A DNA stretch of 64,000 nucleotides, taken from the NCBI GenBank assembly GCA_964522015.1, contig CAZFST010000015.1:29222-93221 (forward strand). Reading direction: 5' to 3'. The translations under genes and the position numbers were made by a program. Below the pieces are notes generated by a model. The model had not been told where the DNA came from and did no database searches. It worked only from the letters and a program-made list of their open reading frames with translations. Positions 1 to 8,317 of this stretch are shown here, one piece after another (position 1 is the stretch's first letter; every line of letters begins with the position of its first letter). Source of the DNA: QQWI01 sp964522015 (lineage in GTDB: Bacteria > Bacillota > Clostridia > Peptostreptococcales > Acidaminobacteraceae).

Positions 1-550
1 AATCCCTACGAATGTCCTCTTCATCAATTGAGGCAGTATAAGGAAAACCGCCGTTTCTGAAATAACGGTTCCAAGCATCTCGTTTATCGCCTCCAACCAT
101 TTCATAATATTCAGCAAAGGAAAGGGGCAACATTGTGATTTCAACATATCTGCCTGAAAGCAAGGTGGCCAGTTCGCCCGAAAGCATCTGAGCGTTTGAA
201 CCTGTGATGTAAACATCCACATCATCCTTGATAAACAAGCTGTCGACCGATTTCTGGAACTGCGAAACATTTTGTATTTCGTCTAAAAATACATATGTCA
301 TTTTACCAGGAAAAAGACGATCTATCACATATTCATGGAGTTTCTTATAATCAAGTAAAGGTTCATTTGCTAGATCTTCAAAGTTTATTGAAATAATTTG
401 ATTATCTTCTACGCCGCATTCTTTCAGGTAATCACGGTACATCAAAAGCAATGTGGACTTTCCACAGCGGCGAATGCCTGTGACGACCTTGATAATTTTT
501 TTATCTTTCATTTTTTTCAGTTTTTCCATGTACTGTTTTCTTTGGACCAT
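1..550 (-). CDS. AAA-family ATPase (DUF4143 type), C-terminus beyond the left edge
   Basis: The reading frame starts at the ATG whose complement is 548-550, behind a good CAGGAGGTG ribosome site, and stays open to base 1, so only about 183 N-terminal residues are present. A Walker A motif (GIRRCGKSTLL, about residue 25-35) and a Walker B-like stretch (YVFLDEIQN, about residue 86-94) are followed by ITGSNAQMLSGELATLLSGR and a PLSFAEYYE motif. This order is typical of the AAA_14/DUF4143 ATPases, which are common, often horizontally acquired, and of unsettled function. No partner gene is visible because the window ends here. Family call is firm; function is unknown. Confidence 0.85.
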   Translation of the reverse strand, partial: MVQRKQYMEKLKKMKDKKIIKVVTGIRRCGKSTLLLMYRDYLKECGVEDNQIISINFEDLANEPLLDYKKLHEYVIDRLFPGKMTYVFLDEIQNVSQFQKSVDSLFIKDDVDVYITGSNAQMLSGELATLLSGRYVEITMLPLSFAEYYEMVGGDKRDAWNRYFRNGGFPYTASIDEEDIRRD

Positions 551-692
551 GATAAACACCTCCTGATAACTGAAGTGTATCATGAAAAACACCTGAATAA
601 CACAAGTTTTTAAAGTGTACTATAAAAAGTTTTTAAAAATACAATGAGTCCAATTCAATTTTCTCGTGTCGCCCCTTGAACCCCACCTCAAC

Positions 693-721
693 TTGACGGT
701 AGTGACTCTTGGTGCTATTAT
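693..721 (+). promoter_or_regulatory. Sigma-A type promoter of the FNR-like gene
   Basis: TTGACG (693-698) and TATTAT (716-721) are separated by exactly 17 bases. The start of transcription would fall near 728, just in front of the Fur-type palindrome. Confidence 0.7.
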
Positions 722-734
722 TAACAAGTGACTA

Positions 735-749
735 TGATAATCATTATCG
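735..749. promoter_or_regulatory. Fur-box-like operator
   Basis: TGATAATCATTATCG is a 7-1-7 inverted repeat that differs from the classical Gram-positive Fur/PerR-type box TGATAATNATTATCA only at the last base. It lies immediately after the predicted transcription start and 18 bases before the ATG, a position suited to repression. Assignment to Fur rather than PerR or Zur is inferred from the motif alone. Confidence 0.65.
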
Positions 750-766
750 CACAAAGAGGAGGATTT

Positions 767-1525
767 ATGAGTTGTGCTTGCTCGCTCGAACCCCGACATA
801 TGGTGCAGTTAGTGGCTGTTGAGCACCTTGGTGGTGAGACGTATAATTTTGATTTTGTGTGTGATTCCTTGGAACATTGGCAGGAAGGGGATAGTTCCAA
901 GCTCTATGTCCCTGTTGCCGACCGGACCCCTGGGAAGAAGTTTTCTTTTGCGACGTTGCCGGAGGAGGGGGTTGTTCGATTTACCACCCGCTTGAAGGCT
1001 CGGGACAATGCTGAGCCTAGCCTTTACAAACAGGCTATGTTCAACCTGCAACTGGGGGAGTCCATTGAAATCACGGCGCCAAAGGGCGAATTCTTTTTAA
1101 GAAGGCATCAGCGGCCTGTGGTACTTTTGTCTAATGGAGTTGGTATTGCAGCGGTTCGGGCTTTGATTAAGGCCTACCACGACAACCAAGAGGGGATTCC
1201 TTATTTGGTACAGCTCAATGTGGATGGCTCTGGTGAGATTTACGGTGATGAGTTTAAGTCCATTAGTGATCAGTTGGCGACTTTTCAGTCGATTTATACG
1301 GGTAATCGTGTGGCTTATCAAGATCAGTTAGTGGTGGTTTTGGAGTATCTCCGGCTCGAATTTTTGAAACCACCTTATTTTTATGTGGTGGGCAGTGAGG
1401 CATTTGTGAGACAAACTGTGACGTCCCTTGAAATGGCGGGGTATGATATGTCTGATATCATCCTTGACCAAAGTGGCAGCTGTGGTTGCTCTCTTCCAAA
1501 TGTGGTGCAGTTACAGGTGTTTTGA
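767..1525 (+). CDS. FNR-type flavin oxidoreductase (ferredoxin reductase-like)
   Basis: About 252 residues from the ATG at 767, chosen because AGAGGAGG sits 5 bases upstream; an earlier in-frame ATG at 728 would cover the operator. An N-terminal beta-barrel flavin domain contains GKKFSFATLP and the flavin-binding RLKARDNAEPS region, followed by a NAD(P)-binding domain with PVVLLSNGVGIAAVRALI and a C-terminal YYFVVGSEAFV-like segment. The ends carry cysteine pairs (CAC near the start, SCGCS near the end), which may bind metal or be redox active. No ferredoxin domain is fused. Transcribed alone and probably iron-repressed, so a ferric reductase or siderophore-release role is possible but inferred. 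Confidence 0.7.
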   Translation: MSCACSLEPRHMVQLVAVEHLGGETYNFDFVCDSLEHWQEGDSSKLYVPVADRTPGKKFSFATLPEEGVVRFTTRLKARDNAEPSLYKQAMFNLQLGESIEITAPKGEFFLRRHQRPVVLLSNGVGIAAVRALIKAYHDNQEGIPYLVQLNVDGSGEIYGDEFKSISDQLATFQSIYTGNRVAYQDQLVVVLEYLRLEFLKPPYFYVVGSEAFVRQTVTSLEMAGYDMSDIILDQSGSCGCSLPNVVQLQVF

Positions 1526-1585
1526 GTTTTGTTAAATTAAGGTGTTCAGAGAAAAGAAAAAAGACAAAATTACAAAAAGACAACG

Positions 1586-1620
1586 GCCCACTACAGACAA
1601 TCTGTAGTGGGCTTTTTCTT
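1586..1620 (+). terminator. Intrinsic terminator after the FNR-like gene
   Basis: A perfect 12-bp stem (GCCCACTACAGA, 1586-1597, with its complement at 1601-1612), a 3-base loop and TTTTTCTT. Confidence 0.9.
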
Positions 1621-1626
1621 GCAGGC

Positions 1627-3279
1627 CTATGGCTGTGTTGTTTTAGGAACTTGCGATGCTTGCGGCACTTGTTGCTCTTGAGGTGCTTGGGGTACTTGTG
1701 GCGACATGGGAGGCATATGACCACCCTTACCACCAATCATTTTGCCTAAATCGGATATGTCAACAGTGCTGGCATCCAGGAGTTTTGTAGGTTCTTTTAA
1801 TTGTGCATCTGTGGTGGCTGGGATAGTGCCACTGAGTTGCCCTTGGATGCTTTGTGCCCTTAACTCACCAAGGATTTTAAGACTGTCAATGGCCTTTTGG
1901 AAATCCGCATAGGTACAAAAGGCACTGGGATCGTTTTTCACTGACTCGTCAATCAGGGTTTTTAGGGTTTCGATTTTGGTCGCGAATTTATCATCTGCAA
2001 AATATTGATCCAATATGTCTTGAAGGTATTGATGGTAGGTTGCTAGATAGGTTTGGTTGGCCAGAAGCTTCTCAATTAAAGGCCGGTCTTTTAAAGCGAC
2101 GTTGCTGACTGGGGTATCAATGGGGAAGTTCACCACCGTTGAGGCATCTCTACTTTCAAAACCTCCCCAGGCCATATTGTAGTCCCAAGGTAAAATGGTG
2201 ATTTTGCCATCAACTTCATAAAGGTAATAATTTTGGGCCATGTTTGAACTATAACTATCTAGATTGACAACCACCGTATGGGCAGCCAAATAGCGCAGGA
2301 TGGCATCCACATCAAAGTAGGCTTCTAGGTTTGCGTCTGTGTTCAGTACTTTGATGGCTTTGATCACCTTGGCAAAGTCAGCTTCAGTGCCTTTGCCCAC
2401 CACATTTTCAAAGATTGCGCCATAGCTATTTGGGTTATCGTCTGTATAAAGGAGGGAACCGGTGCTGTTCCCCATACCCCTGCCCATTCCCAATGGCAGC
2501 CCATTTTGCATTGGTAGTCCATTCTCCGTAGGTACGCTGTTCTTAGGGGGAGTAGCACCCCCTGCAGGCAAGGTTCTCGACTCTGGCAGGCCCTTGGCCA
2601 TGGCTGCGTTTGCGCCTTTGTCCATGTTCATTTTCACATTATAGAGCATGCCATCTGTGTTGCCTGTTACTCTTGTTTCATAACTGTCATTGTAAACTTC
2701 AACTGCTAAATAGAATCCCCAGGGCTTGCCATTGACTTTGATTTGTGAAAAGCCAAAGTAGGGGGTCTCAACACCAATGGTTTTCATGATGTCGTAGGAT
2801 AGGTATTCTTTTAAATAGGTATTATCGCTGATCATATTATTGACTACTAAGTTATCAAGGCCAAAGCAAGTTTGTCCCTGAACGTATTCATCAAACTTGA
2901 TTCGGAAGCTGTATCTATCACTATCTGAAGAGGCCACATCCCTAAGGCTTGAATTGCCTTTTGGACGGATACCAACATCATGGAAAATGGTGCCGTTGAC
3001 GGTGACATCCACCTTGATATACGCTTCTTCCGTGGCATTATCCAGCATGGTTTGCCACGTTTTTGAATCAGCCAGTATGTCAATTTGAATCATCTCTTGT
3101 CCAAAGATGGCTGTTTCGTAAGAAAGGTCTGTCCCTGTGTTTTTTTCAGTCGCGCTTATACTAGTGGGATTGGTGTTTTTAAGGGTGCTTTGGGGTGCGG
3201 TGCAGGCTGTAAAGAGCAGAGCCATACTGAGTATGAGCGCAAATAGGGCTCGGATGGGCTTTAATTTTAGATTTTGCAT
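1627..3279 (-). CDS. CotH-family kinase-like lipoprotein
   Basis: 550 residues. The N-terminus is a lipoprotein signal with lipobox LLFTAC (Cys26), so the protein is probably exported and membrane anchored. The CotH core shows RPKGNSS (about 106), LVVNNMISDNTYLKEYLSYD (about 144-163), PWGFYLAVE (186-194), LDSYSSN (340-346) and the hallmark PWDYNMAWGG (364-373). CotH proteins are atypical protein kinases; spore-coat CotH phosphorylates other coat proteins. A low-complexity insert rich in Gly, Met and Pro (about 230-275) and a Pro/Gln-rich tail are extra. It is the last gene of an operon with DUF4956 and a VTC polymerase. The substrate is unknown; a spore-coat role is not implied by this context. 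Confidence 0.85.
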   Translation of the reverse strand: MQNLKLKPIRALFALILSMALLFTACTAPQSTLKNTNPTSISATEKNTGTDLSYETAIFGQEMIQIDILADSKTWQTMLDNATEEAYIKVDVTVNGTIFHDVGIRPKGNSSLRDVASSDSDRYSFRIKFDEYVQGQTCFGLDNLVVNNMISDNTYLKEYLSYDIMKTIGVETPYFGFSQIKVNGKPWGFYLAVEVYNDSYETRVTGNTDGMLYNVKMNMDKGANAAMAKGLPESRTLPAGGATPPKNSVPTENGLPMQNGLPLGMGRGMGNSTGSLLYTDDNPNSYGAIFENVVGKGTEADFAKVIKAIKVLNTDANLEAYFDVDAILRYLAAHTVVVNLDSYSSNMAQNYYLYEVDGKITILPWDYNMAWGGFESRDASTVVNFPIDTPVSNVALKDRPLIEKLLANQTYLATYHQYLQDILDQYFADDKFATKIETLKTLIDESVKNDPSAFCTYADFQKAIDSLKILGELRAQSIQGQLSGTIPATTDAQLKEPTKLLDASTVDISDLGKMIGGKGGHMPPMSPQVPQAPQEQQVPQASQVPKTTQP

Positions 3280-3329
3280 AAGTCACCTCTTCTTATTTAT
3301 AATGCTTTTAATTTAATAGTTCTAGCTTA

Positions 3330-4097
3330 TTATAGTGCTTCCCTGGGGTCTGGCGTGCGGCTTATGGAGACATTGAGATTCCCGTTTCGGCAGCGTATGG
3401 CATCGATAAAGGCTTTGTCTGCTAAGTTTGTTTGACCATGACTGGAAGAGTGGTCATTTTTAAATTCGATATGGTAGGTGAGTTCAAAGAGACTTCCCAT
3501 ATTGGTTGTTCTCACCTGTTGAAGACTATAGTGGTTTACATATAAAGCGAAAAGATCATCAAACAAGCTATCGTAATTGAGATTTTCAGGGATGCTTATT
3601 TTAAGAATTTTTTCGGGGGTCTTTGAATTGCCAAACCTGCTACCGGTTAGCCATAAGGACATGGTCCCAACAATCATTAAAAATAAGAAGGCGTGTACGA
3701 TAAAGCCTGTACCTGTGGCTAATCCAAGAGCCATAGCAAAAAAGATACTTCCAATTTCTCTTGCGCTCCCTGGAATAGATCTGAACCTGACTAAACTAAA
3801 TGCCCCCATAACGGCGATGCCTGTTCCGATATTCCCATTGACAATCATGATCACGATTTGAACCATGGCTGGCAGTAGTGCCAGAGTTATGACAAAACTT
3901 TTGCTGAATTTATTCTTATACATATAGAGATAGGCCGTTATAAGCCCTAAAATAAGGGAGGCACCTGTGCTAATAAGCAACTGATAAAGACTAATGCTAG
4001 TTGTCGTGCCAAGGGTAGAACTTAGTGATGTGCCAAGGGTAGAACTTAGTGATGTGCCAAGGGCAGCGCTCAGTGATGTGGTAAGTAAGTTTGACAT
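3330..4097 (-). CDS. DUF4956 membrane protein
   Basis: About 255 residues from the ATG (complement of 4095-4097), preferred over an in-frame TTG nine bases upstream because AAGGAG is correctly spaced from the ATG. Three or four hydrophobic segments occupy about residues 35-145, including a conserved VRFRSIPGSAREIGSIFFAM stretch typical of DUF4956; the C-terminal 90 residues are soluble. The N-terminus holds near-exact nine-residue repeats (SLSSTLGTS and variants) from a 24-bp DNA duplication. The ATG is one base beyond the stop of the VTC gene, indicating translational coupling. The family is frequently found with VTC and CotH proteins; its function is not known. Confidence 0.85.
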   Translation of the reverse strand: MSNLLTTSLSAALGTSLSSTLGTSLSSTLGTTTSISLYQLLISTGASLILGLITAYLYMYKNKFSKSFVITLALLPAMVQIVIMIVNGNIGTGIAVMGAFSLVRFRSIPGSAREIGSIFFAMALGLATGTGFIVHAFLFLMIVGTMSLWLTGSRFGNSKTPEKILKISIPENLNYDSLFDDLFALYVNHYSLQQVRTTNMGSLFELTYHIEFKNDHSSSHGQTNLADKAFIDAIRCRNGNLNVSISRTPDPREAL

Positions 4098-4098
4098 T

Positions 4099-4815
4099 TT
4101 AAACAACTCCTTTTAACGGCAAAGCTGCGGTTGAGATAAGGGCATTTTGATAGCAAAAGCCGTATTTTGAAAATGGTGTGGGTTGAATTTGCAGTTCAGA
4201 AAGTGCTCTTGTAAGCCATAATGGGTAGTTGAATTGAGCTTTAATTTCCAGTATCACTTGGGCTGGATCAATGATGGGAAAACCATCGCTGCCATAAGTC
4301 ACATCCAAGTGATGGGTTCGAAACCGTAGGTCGGTATCAAATGTTAAACGGAGTCCAGAGTCGTTGATGCCGTTGAAGGACTCTCTTTCATAGGCTATCA
4401 TGACTTTGGGTTTAGGGTTGTAACGGGCCATAAACCACCTGATTTCTTGCAATATTTGAGGGGATGTGGAATCTGTTGCGCTTAAGTAGTCCTGGGCATT
4501 AAGAACATTGACTTTGACCCGTCTTTTATAGACAACCCCATCGCATTTTTTCTTGATTTCAATAAAGCCAGTTTCAGGCTTACCATGATTACCATAGGTC
4601 CGGAGCCTTAGCTTTTCTTTATAAAAGGGATGGTCTATAGAGTTGCGAATTAGGGTATAATCATCTGTATCATAGTAGATATTGGTGATGGTATGAACAC
4701 CATAGGCATCCTCTATCAGATGGGGGCTTGTCACCAATTTCAACATATTATATTGGGATTTTGTCAGTCGGTATTTTTTCTCGATTCTGTGAAAGACATC
4801 TTGATAAGTGGCCAT
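4099..4815 (-). CDS. VTC-domain polyphosphate polymerase
   Basis: 238 residues covering a whole VTC domain. Visible family signatures are RIEKKYRLT (about 11-19), NIYYDTDDY (about 46-54), EKLRLRTYG (about 67-75), FIEIKKK (about 84-90) and YKRRVKV, the basic and acidic residues that line the tunnel of this fold. By analogy with yeast Vtc4, family members make inorganic polyphosphate from nucleoside triphosphate, but bacterial stand-alone copies are less well studied. It is the first gene of the VTC-DUF4956-CotH operon and diverges from a two-component system. An earlier-stage triphosphate-binding role cannot be excluded. Confidence 0.8.
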   Translation of the reverse strand: MATYQDVFHRIEKKYRLTKSQYNMLKLVTSPHLIEDAYGVHTITNIYYDTDDYTLIRNSIDHPFYKEKLRLRTYGNHGKPETGFIEIKKKCDGVVYKRRVKVNVLNAQDYLSATDSTSPQILQEIRWFMARYNPKPKVMIAYERESFNGINDSGLRLTFDTDLRFRTHHLDVTYGSDGFPIIDPAQVILEIKAQFNYPLWLTRALSELQIQPTPFSKYGFCYQNALISTAALPLKGVV

Positions 4816-4866
4816 GGGTTAGCCTCCTTTCTTGCACTCATCATATCCCACCAACCTTAAATTACT

Positions 4867-4884
4867 CTGAAATCATGGTTTCAG
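4867..4884. promoter_or_regulatory. Short inverted repeat between divergent operons
   Basis: CTGAAA and TTTCAG flank six bases. It lies between the VTC start and the three 22-bp repeats. No T-run follows, so an operator is more likely than a terminator; this is only a candidate. Confidence 0.3.
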
Positions 4885-4912
4885 ACTAATTACAGCTTTC
4901 TATGGTACGTTT

Positions 4913-4978
4913 AAGGGAACATCATGAGAATCTGAAGGGAACGCCACGTGAATATGTAGGAAACGTGATAAGAATGAA
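4913..4978 (+). repeat. Three 22-bp direct repeats upstream of the response regulator
   Basis: AAGGGAAC at 4913 and 4935 and TAGGAAAC at 4957 recur at exactly 22-base intervals, and the spacers share a GAAT-like core. Two helical turns per unit puts the sites on one face of the helix, as in OmpR/PhoB-type binding arrays. The array lies in the divergent region between the VTC operon and the two-component genes. Confidence 0.55.
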
Positions 4979-4989
4979 AGGGGTAGACC

Positions 4990-5683
4990 ATGAGAATACT
5001 CATTGTCGAAGATGAAATAAGGCTCGCAGAAGCCCTAAGGCAAATGATGATTGAACAAAAGCACCTGGTAGATGTGGTTTATGACGGGGAGAGTGGCCTG
5101 GGCCTATGCCAGTAGCGACCAATATGATTTGGCAATTTTAGATGTCATGCTTCCAAAGATGACGGGTTTTGAAATCGTTAAGCGCTTAAGGACACAAAAA
5201 AGTGTCTTGCCGATTCTTTTACTAACGGCCCGAGATGAGACCTGTGATAAAGTAATCGGACTGGACTGCGGTGCTGATGATTATATGACTAAACCCTTTG
5301 CACCTGAAGAACTGTTAGCTAGAGTGAGAGCGCTGACTAGACGGTTGGGGGAAGTGGTACTAGAAACCCTTGACTACAGTGATTTGACCTTGAATCTTTC
5401 CGATTATTATTTGTATTGTGGTTCAAAGTCAGTTCATTTGGGCTATAAAGAGTTTGAAGTCTTGAAATTATTAATGGCAAATCCTAAGCAAGTGGTTCCT
5501 AAAGAAGAGATCATTTCTAAGGTTTGGGGCATTACTTCAAATGCAGAAGACAATAATGTGGAGGCCTATATCTCATTTCTACGTAAAAAATTCTTCTACT
5601 TAGGCTCAAATGTCACCATTGGCACCCTTAGAAAAGTTGGCTACAGGCTGGAAATGCCGACGGAGGGCAATGAAGATGATTAA
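4990..5683 (+). pseudogene. OmpR-family response regulator broken by a +1 frameshift
   Basis: Translation from ATG 4990 (AAAGGGG upstream) gives a perfect receiver start (MRILIVEDEIRLAEAL through DVVYDGESGL), then meets TAG at 5113-5115. The next frame continues the same domain as AYASSDQYDLAILDVMLPKM, with phosphoacceptor Asp, the conserved Thr (LLLTARDE) and Lys (DYMTKPF), and a complete winged-helix DNA-binding domain to 5683. Removing one G from the GGG at 5100-5102 restores one protein of about 230 residues. Either a recent mutation or a base-calling error; the downstream kinase is intact, which favours an error or a very recent change. Confidence 0.85.
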
Positions 5684-6953
5684 AAAACTAAAACATAAGT
5701 TTATACTGATCAACATGAGTTTGGTTAGCTTAGTGCTACTGTTAGTCTTTGGGGTCATTTTAATTTTTAGTAAACATCAGTTCCAATTAGAAAGCGACAT
5801 GACCTTAGCAAGAGCCATTGATCGACCCTTTGGTGTTGTTATGCCCAATATTGATTTTGGTGGCATGCAGCCTGATTTTAGAATCAGGGAATTTCCCGTA
5901 GTGACGGTGCTACTGGATAGGAACTTGGAAATTAAAGGGGTGGATGCCCAAAGTGTGACGATTTCCGATGACGTCCTTCAAGAGATTACAAAGGAAATAT
6001 TGGCATCTAAAAAGAGCCAAGGCATCTTAAATTCCTATCAGTTGAGGTTTAAAATTAAGTCCACTTTTGAAGGGGTTAAAATTGCACTACTGGCTACTAA
6101 CTTTGAAAAGAGCCAGCTTCTGAATCTGCTGACTGCGCTGCTATTAGCAGGACTTGGTGCCTTAATGGCATTTGCAATCATCAGCTTTTTTTTAGCAAAA
6201 TGGGTTTTAAGGCCTGTTGAAAAAGCATGGGATCAGCAAAAGCGATTTGTAGCAGATGCCTCCCATGAGTTAAGGACACCACTGACAGTGATTTTAGCCA
6301 ATATGAGCATTCTAAAAAAACATCCTGAAGCCCTCGTTGCTGACCAGTCTAAATGGATTGATTTCACCCAGACTGAAGCAGAACGGATGAAGGGTTTAGT
6401 AGACGATTTGCTTTTTTTAGCCAAATACGATCAAAATCACGTACAGCAGATTCAAAACCAGGTTAACCTAAGCGATCATCTTTGGCGAGCCATCTTACCC
6501 TACGAATCTGTCGCTTATGAGATGGGGGTCTCAATTGAAACTGAAATAGCAGACCTTATCACTGTAAAAGGAAATGAAATCCAGCTGCAACAGTTGATGA
6601 TGATTCTTTTAGAAAATGCTTGTAAGTATGCAGGACAGGGTGGAAAAGTCACTGTTAACTTGAAAAAAAATCAATCGGAAGCGGTCCTTAGTATTCATAA
6701 TACTGGACAAGCCATCCCTGCAGAAAACTTGCCCCATATTTTTGATCGTTTTTACAGAGTGGCTTCATCCCGTCAACGGGACGCAGATCAGGAGCACGGT
6801 GGCTATGGCTTGGGTCTTTCGATTGCAAGTGCCATTACACAGGCCCATCATGGGCACCTAAGTGCCACAAGTGCCGAGGCACAGGGAACGACTTTTACAC
6901 TGAAATTACCTCTTACTCTCGGGATGCCCAAAGACACATTTCAACTTTTGTGA
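5676..6953 (+). CDS. Sensor histidine kinase
   Basis: About 425 residues from ATG 5676, preferred because GGAGGG lies eight bases upstream; it overlaps the regulator gene by eight bases. A first membrane segment near the start (LVSLVLLLVFGVILIF) and a second (LLTALLLAGLGALMAFAIISFFL) enclose an extracellular sensor of about 120 residues. The HisKA motif DASHELRTPL is followed by N box ENACKYAGQGG, a G1-like IHNTGQAI, F box DRFYRV and G2 GGYGLGLSIA. A partner of the frameshifted regulator; the signal is unknown. The link to the divergent CotH operon is inferred from position. Confidence 0.9.
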   Translation: MIKKLKHKFILINMSLVSLVLLLVFGVILIFSKHQFQLESDMTLARAIDRPFGVVMPNIDFGGMQPDFRIREFPVVTVLLDRNLEIKGVDAQSVTISDDVLQEITKEILASKKSQGILNSYQLRFKIKSTFEGVKIALLATNFEKSQLLNLLTALLLAGLGALMAFAIISFFLAKWVLRPVEKAWDQQKRFVADASHELRTPLTVILANMSILKKHPEALVADQSKWIDFTQTEAERMKGLVDDLLFLAKYDQNHVQQIQNQVNLSDHLWRAILPYESVAYEMGVSIETEIADLITVKGNEIQLQQLMMILLENACKYAGQGGKVTVNLKKNQSEAVLSIHNTGQAIPAENLPHIFDRFYRVASSRQRDADQEHGGYGLGLSIASAITQAHHGHLSATSAEAQGTTFTLKLPLTLGMPKDTFQLL

Positions 6954-6971
6954 TTAGCCCATCTTCAATAA

Positions 6972-6980
6972 TGGTATAAT
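6972..6980 (+). promoter_or_regulatory. Extended -10 promoter
   Basis: TGGTATAAT is a TGn-extended -10 element ending 31 bases before the ATG at 7012. No good -35 is seen at 17 bases, as is common for extended -10 promoters. Confidence 0.5.
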
Positions 6981-7011
6981 GTAATATCCGATTATTGTGG
7001 AGGACAAAAGT

Positions 7012-7416
7012 ATGTTAGCAAGGGAAATTAACAGGAGTCACTTTTATGTGATGAAAAGCCGTAGAAAACGATTTGAGTTGCCGATCGTGACATTTAGCAC
7101 TCGCCAAGGGGATCACCTGATTAGTTGGTTCAATATCGCACTTATAGTCCTTTTGATGGCTGTCATGATGATGATGGCGCTTTGGACTACCACAGCACTT
7201 TATAAGAGCGGTTCTAGCATCGAACTCTATCAGAAAACGCTGGTCAATAAAGAGGCCCAGGTGATAGCGCTTCAAAGGGAGCTAGATCAAAAAACGCAGC
7301 AAGTAGCGGCTTATAGCGAGACCGTAAAAGCATTAGAAGTCAAGGTGAACACCTCTTTAGAGAGTCTGGCGGGCAAGGTGAATGTAACCTTAAGTGCAGT
7401 AAAAGACACAGATTAG
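7012..7416 (+). CDS. Small single-pass membrane protein with coiled-coil tail
   Basis: About 134 residues from ATG 7012, chosen over GTG 6997 because the GGAGG at 6999 must serve as the ribosome site. A basic N-terminus of about 40 residues precedes one hydrophobic segment (FNIALIVLLMAVMMMMAL), then about 75 residues with heptad-like Lys/Glu/Gln/Leu pattern. This layout (basic cytosolic end, one membrane helix, coiled coil) resembles FtsL/DivIC-like bitopic proteins, but no family is recognised. It lies 63 bases ahead of a gene of similar topology encoding a glucosaminidase, so the two may act together at the wall. Hypothetical. Confidence 0.6.
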   Translation: MLAREINRSHFYVMKSRRKRFELPIVTFSTRQGDHLISWFNIALIVLLMAVMMMMALWTTTALYKSGSSIELYQKTLVNKEAQVIALQRELDQKTQQVAAYSETVKALEVKVNTSLESLAGKVNVTLSAVKDTD

Positions 7417-7479
7417 GGTTGGATTTTAAGAGACGTTTTGAAAGGTATTTTGAAAGGTTTTTTGAAAGGAGTGAGCCAT

Positions 7480-8283
7480 ATGCAGGCAACAACTGCATGG
7501 AAACAAGTTTTGTTCAAATGTTTTATGGGTTTGATTTTAGTCCAGGTTGTGATAATTCTCATGATGATGATGGGTTTAAAAAGCCATCAAAACCAGCTGG
7601 CTGGTGAACCCATTAATCTGCCAAAAGCACAACTGACACAGCTCAGTGAAAATGAGACCTTTGGTGCTTTGGATCAGTCAATCCAGCGGGTGGCTTTGAG
7701 TCTAGATCAAGGGAATCGTGATGTCCTCGCCAGTGTGGGGTTACTTGAAATTGCCATTCAAGAAAAAAACGCCAGAGAGCGTTTCTTAGGCTCCGAGGAT
7801 TCAGGACAATTTTCAAGGTCTGGGACCTACAAATCTTTTTTGAATTTTGATCTCAATATACCGTCTGGCTATACGGAGGAGGATTATCTATCCCTATTCA
7901 AAGGGACCGCAATGTCAGCTCTGGTGCCAGCTGCAGTGGCTGCAGAAAAAAAATACGGGGTTAACTCGCTGTATATATTGGCCCATGCTGCAGAAGAATC
8001 CAGATGGGGCACAGAACCTTTTGCCATCACCAGACATAATTATTTTGGCTACGGTGCCATCGATAGTAACCCTACAAAAGCGCTAAAATTCAAATCAGTA
8101 GAGCATGGGGTTTTTACGGTAGTTCAAAAAATCAAAGAGAACTACTTGACTCAGGGCGGTAAATTTTACAACAAGCGTTATGGGACCACCATCAAAGGGA
8201 TGGCATCTCGGTATGCCAGTAATGTTAATTGGGGTACCAATATCGCTAGGATCATGGAGAAAATTAGCAAACAGTTGGACTAA
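7480..8283 (+). CDS. Membrane-anchored N-acetylglucosaminidase
   Basis: 267 residues from ATG 7480, with GAAAGGAGTG upstream. An uncleaved-looking membrane segment (FMGLILVQVVIILMMMMGL) is followed by a linker and a glucosaminidase domain (about 120-265): SLYILAHAAEESRWGTEPFA with the expected catalytic Glu, HNYFGYGAID, FKSVEHGVFTVVQKIKENYL and RYASNVNWGTNIARIM. Such enzymes cut peptidoglycan glycan strands between GlcNAc and MurNAc, here outside the membrane. The DNA just before the start holds three near copies of TTTTGAAAGG. A terminator follows. Role in wall turnover or cell separation is inferred. Confidence 0.88.
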   Translation: MQATTAWKQVLFKCFMGLILVQVVIILMMMMGLKSHQNQLAGEPINLPKAQLTQLSENETFGALDQSIQRVALSLDQGNRDVLASVGLLEIAIQEKNARERFLGSEDSGQFSRSGTYKSFLNFDLNIPSGYTEEDYLSLFKGTAMSALVPAAVAAEKKYGVNSLYILAHAAEESRWGTEPFAITRHNYFGYGAIDSNPTKALKFKSVEHGVFTVVQKIKENYLTQGGKFYNKRYGTTIKGMASRYASNVNWGTNIARIMEKISKQLD

Positions 8284-8317
8284 CGTGATCAAGAGAAGAC
8301 CATCGAATGACAAAGAG

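Noticed and set aside
398..613. 71-codon plus-strand frame over the ATPase gene start
   Set aside because: Antisense to a clear AAA ATPase N-terminus and without a ribosome site.
1458..1749. Overlapping short frames on both strands around the end of the FNR gene and of cotH
   Set aside because: They cross a terminator and two gene ends and have no family features.
2364..2558. Short frames inside cotH on both strands
   Set aside because: Shadows of the low-complexity Gly/Met/Pro insert.
7419..7607. 62-codon frame beginning MDFKRRFERYFERF
   Set aside because: It overlaps the glucosaminidase gene in another frame; its periodic look comes from the TTTTGAAAGG repeats.
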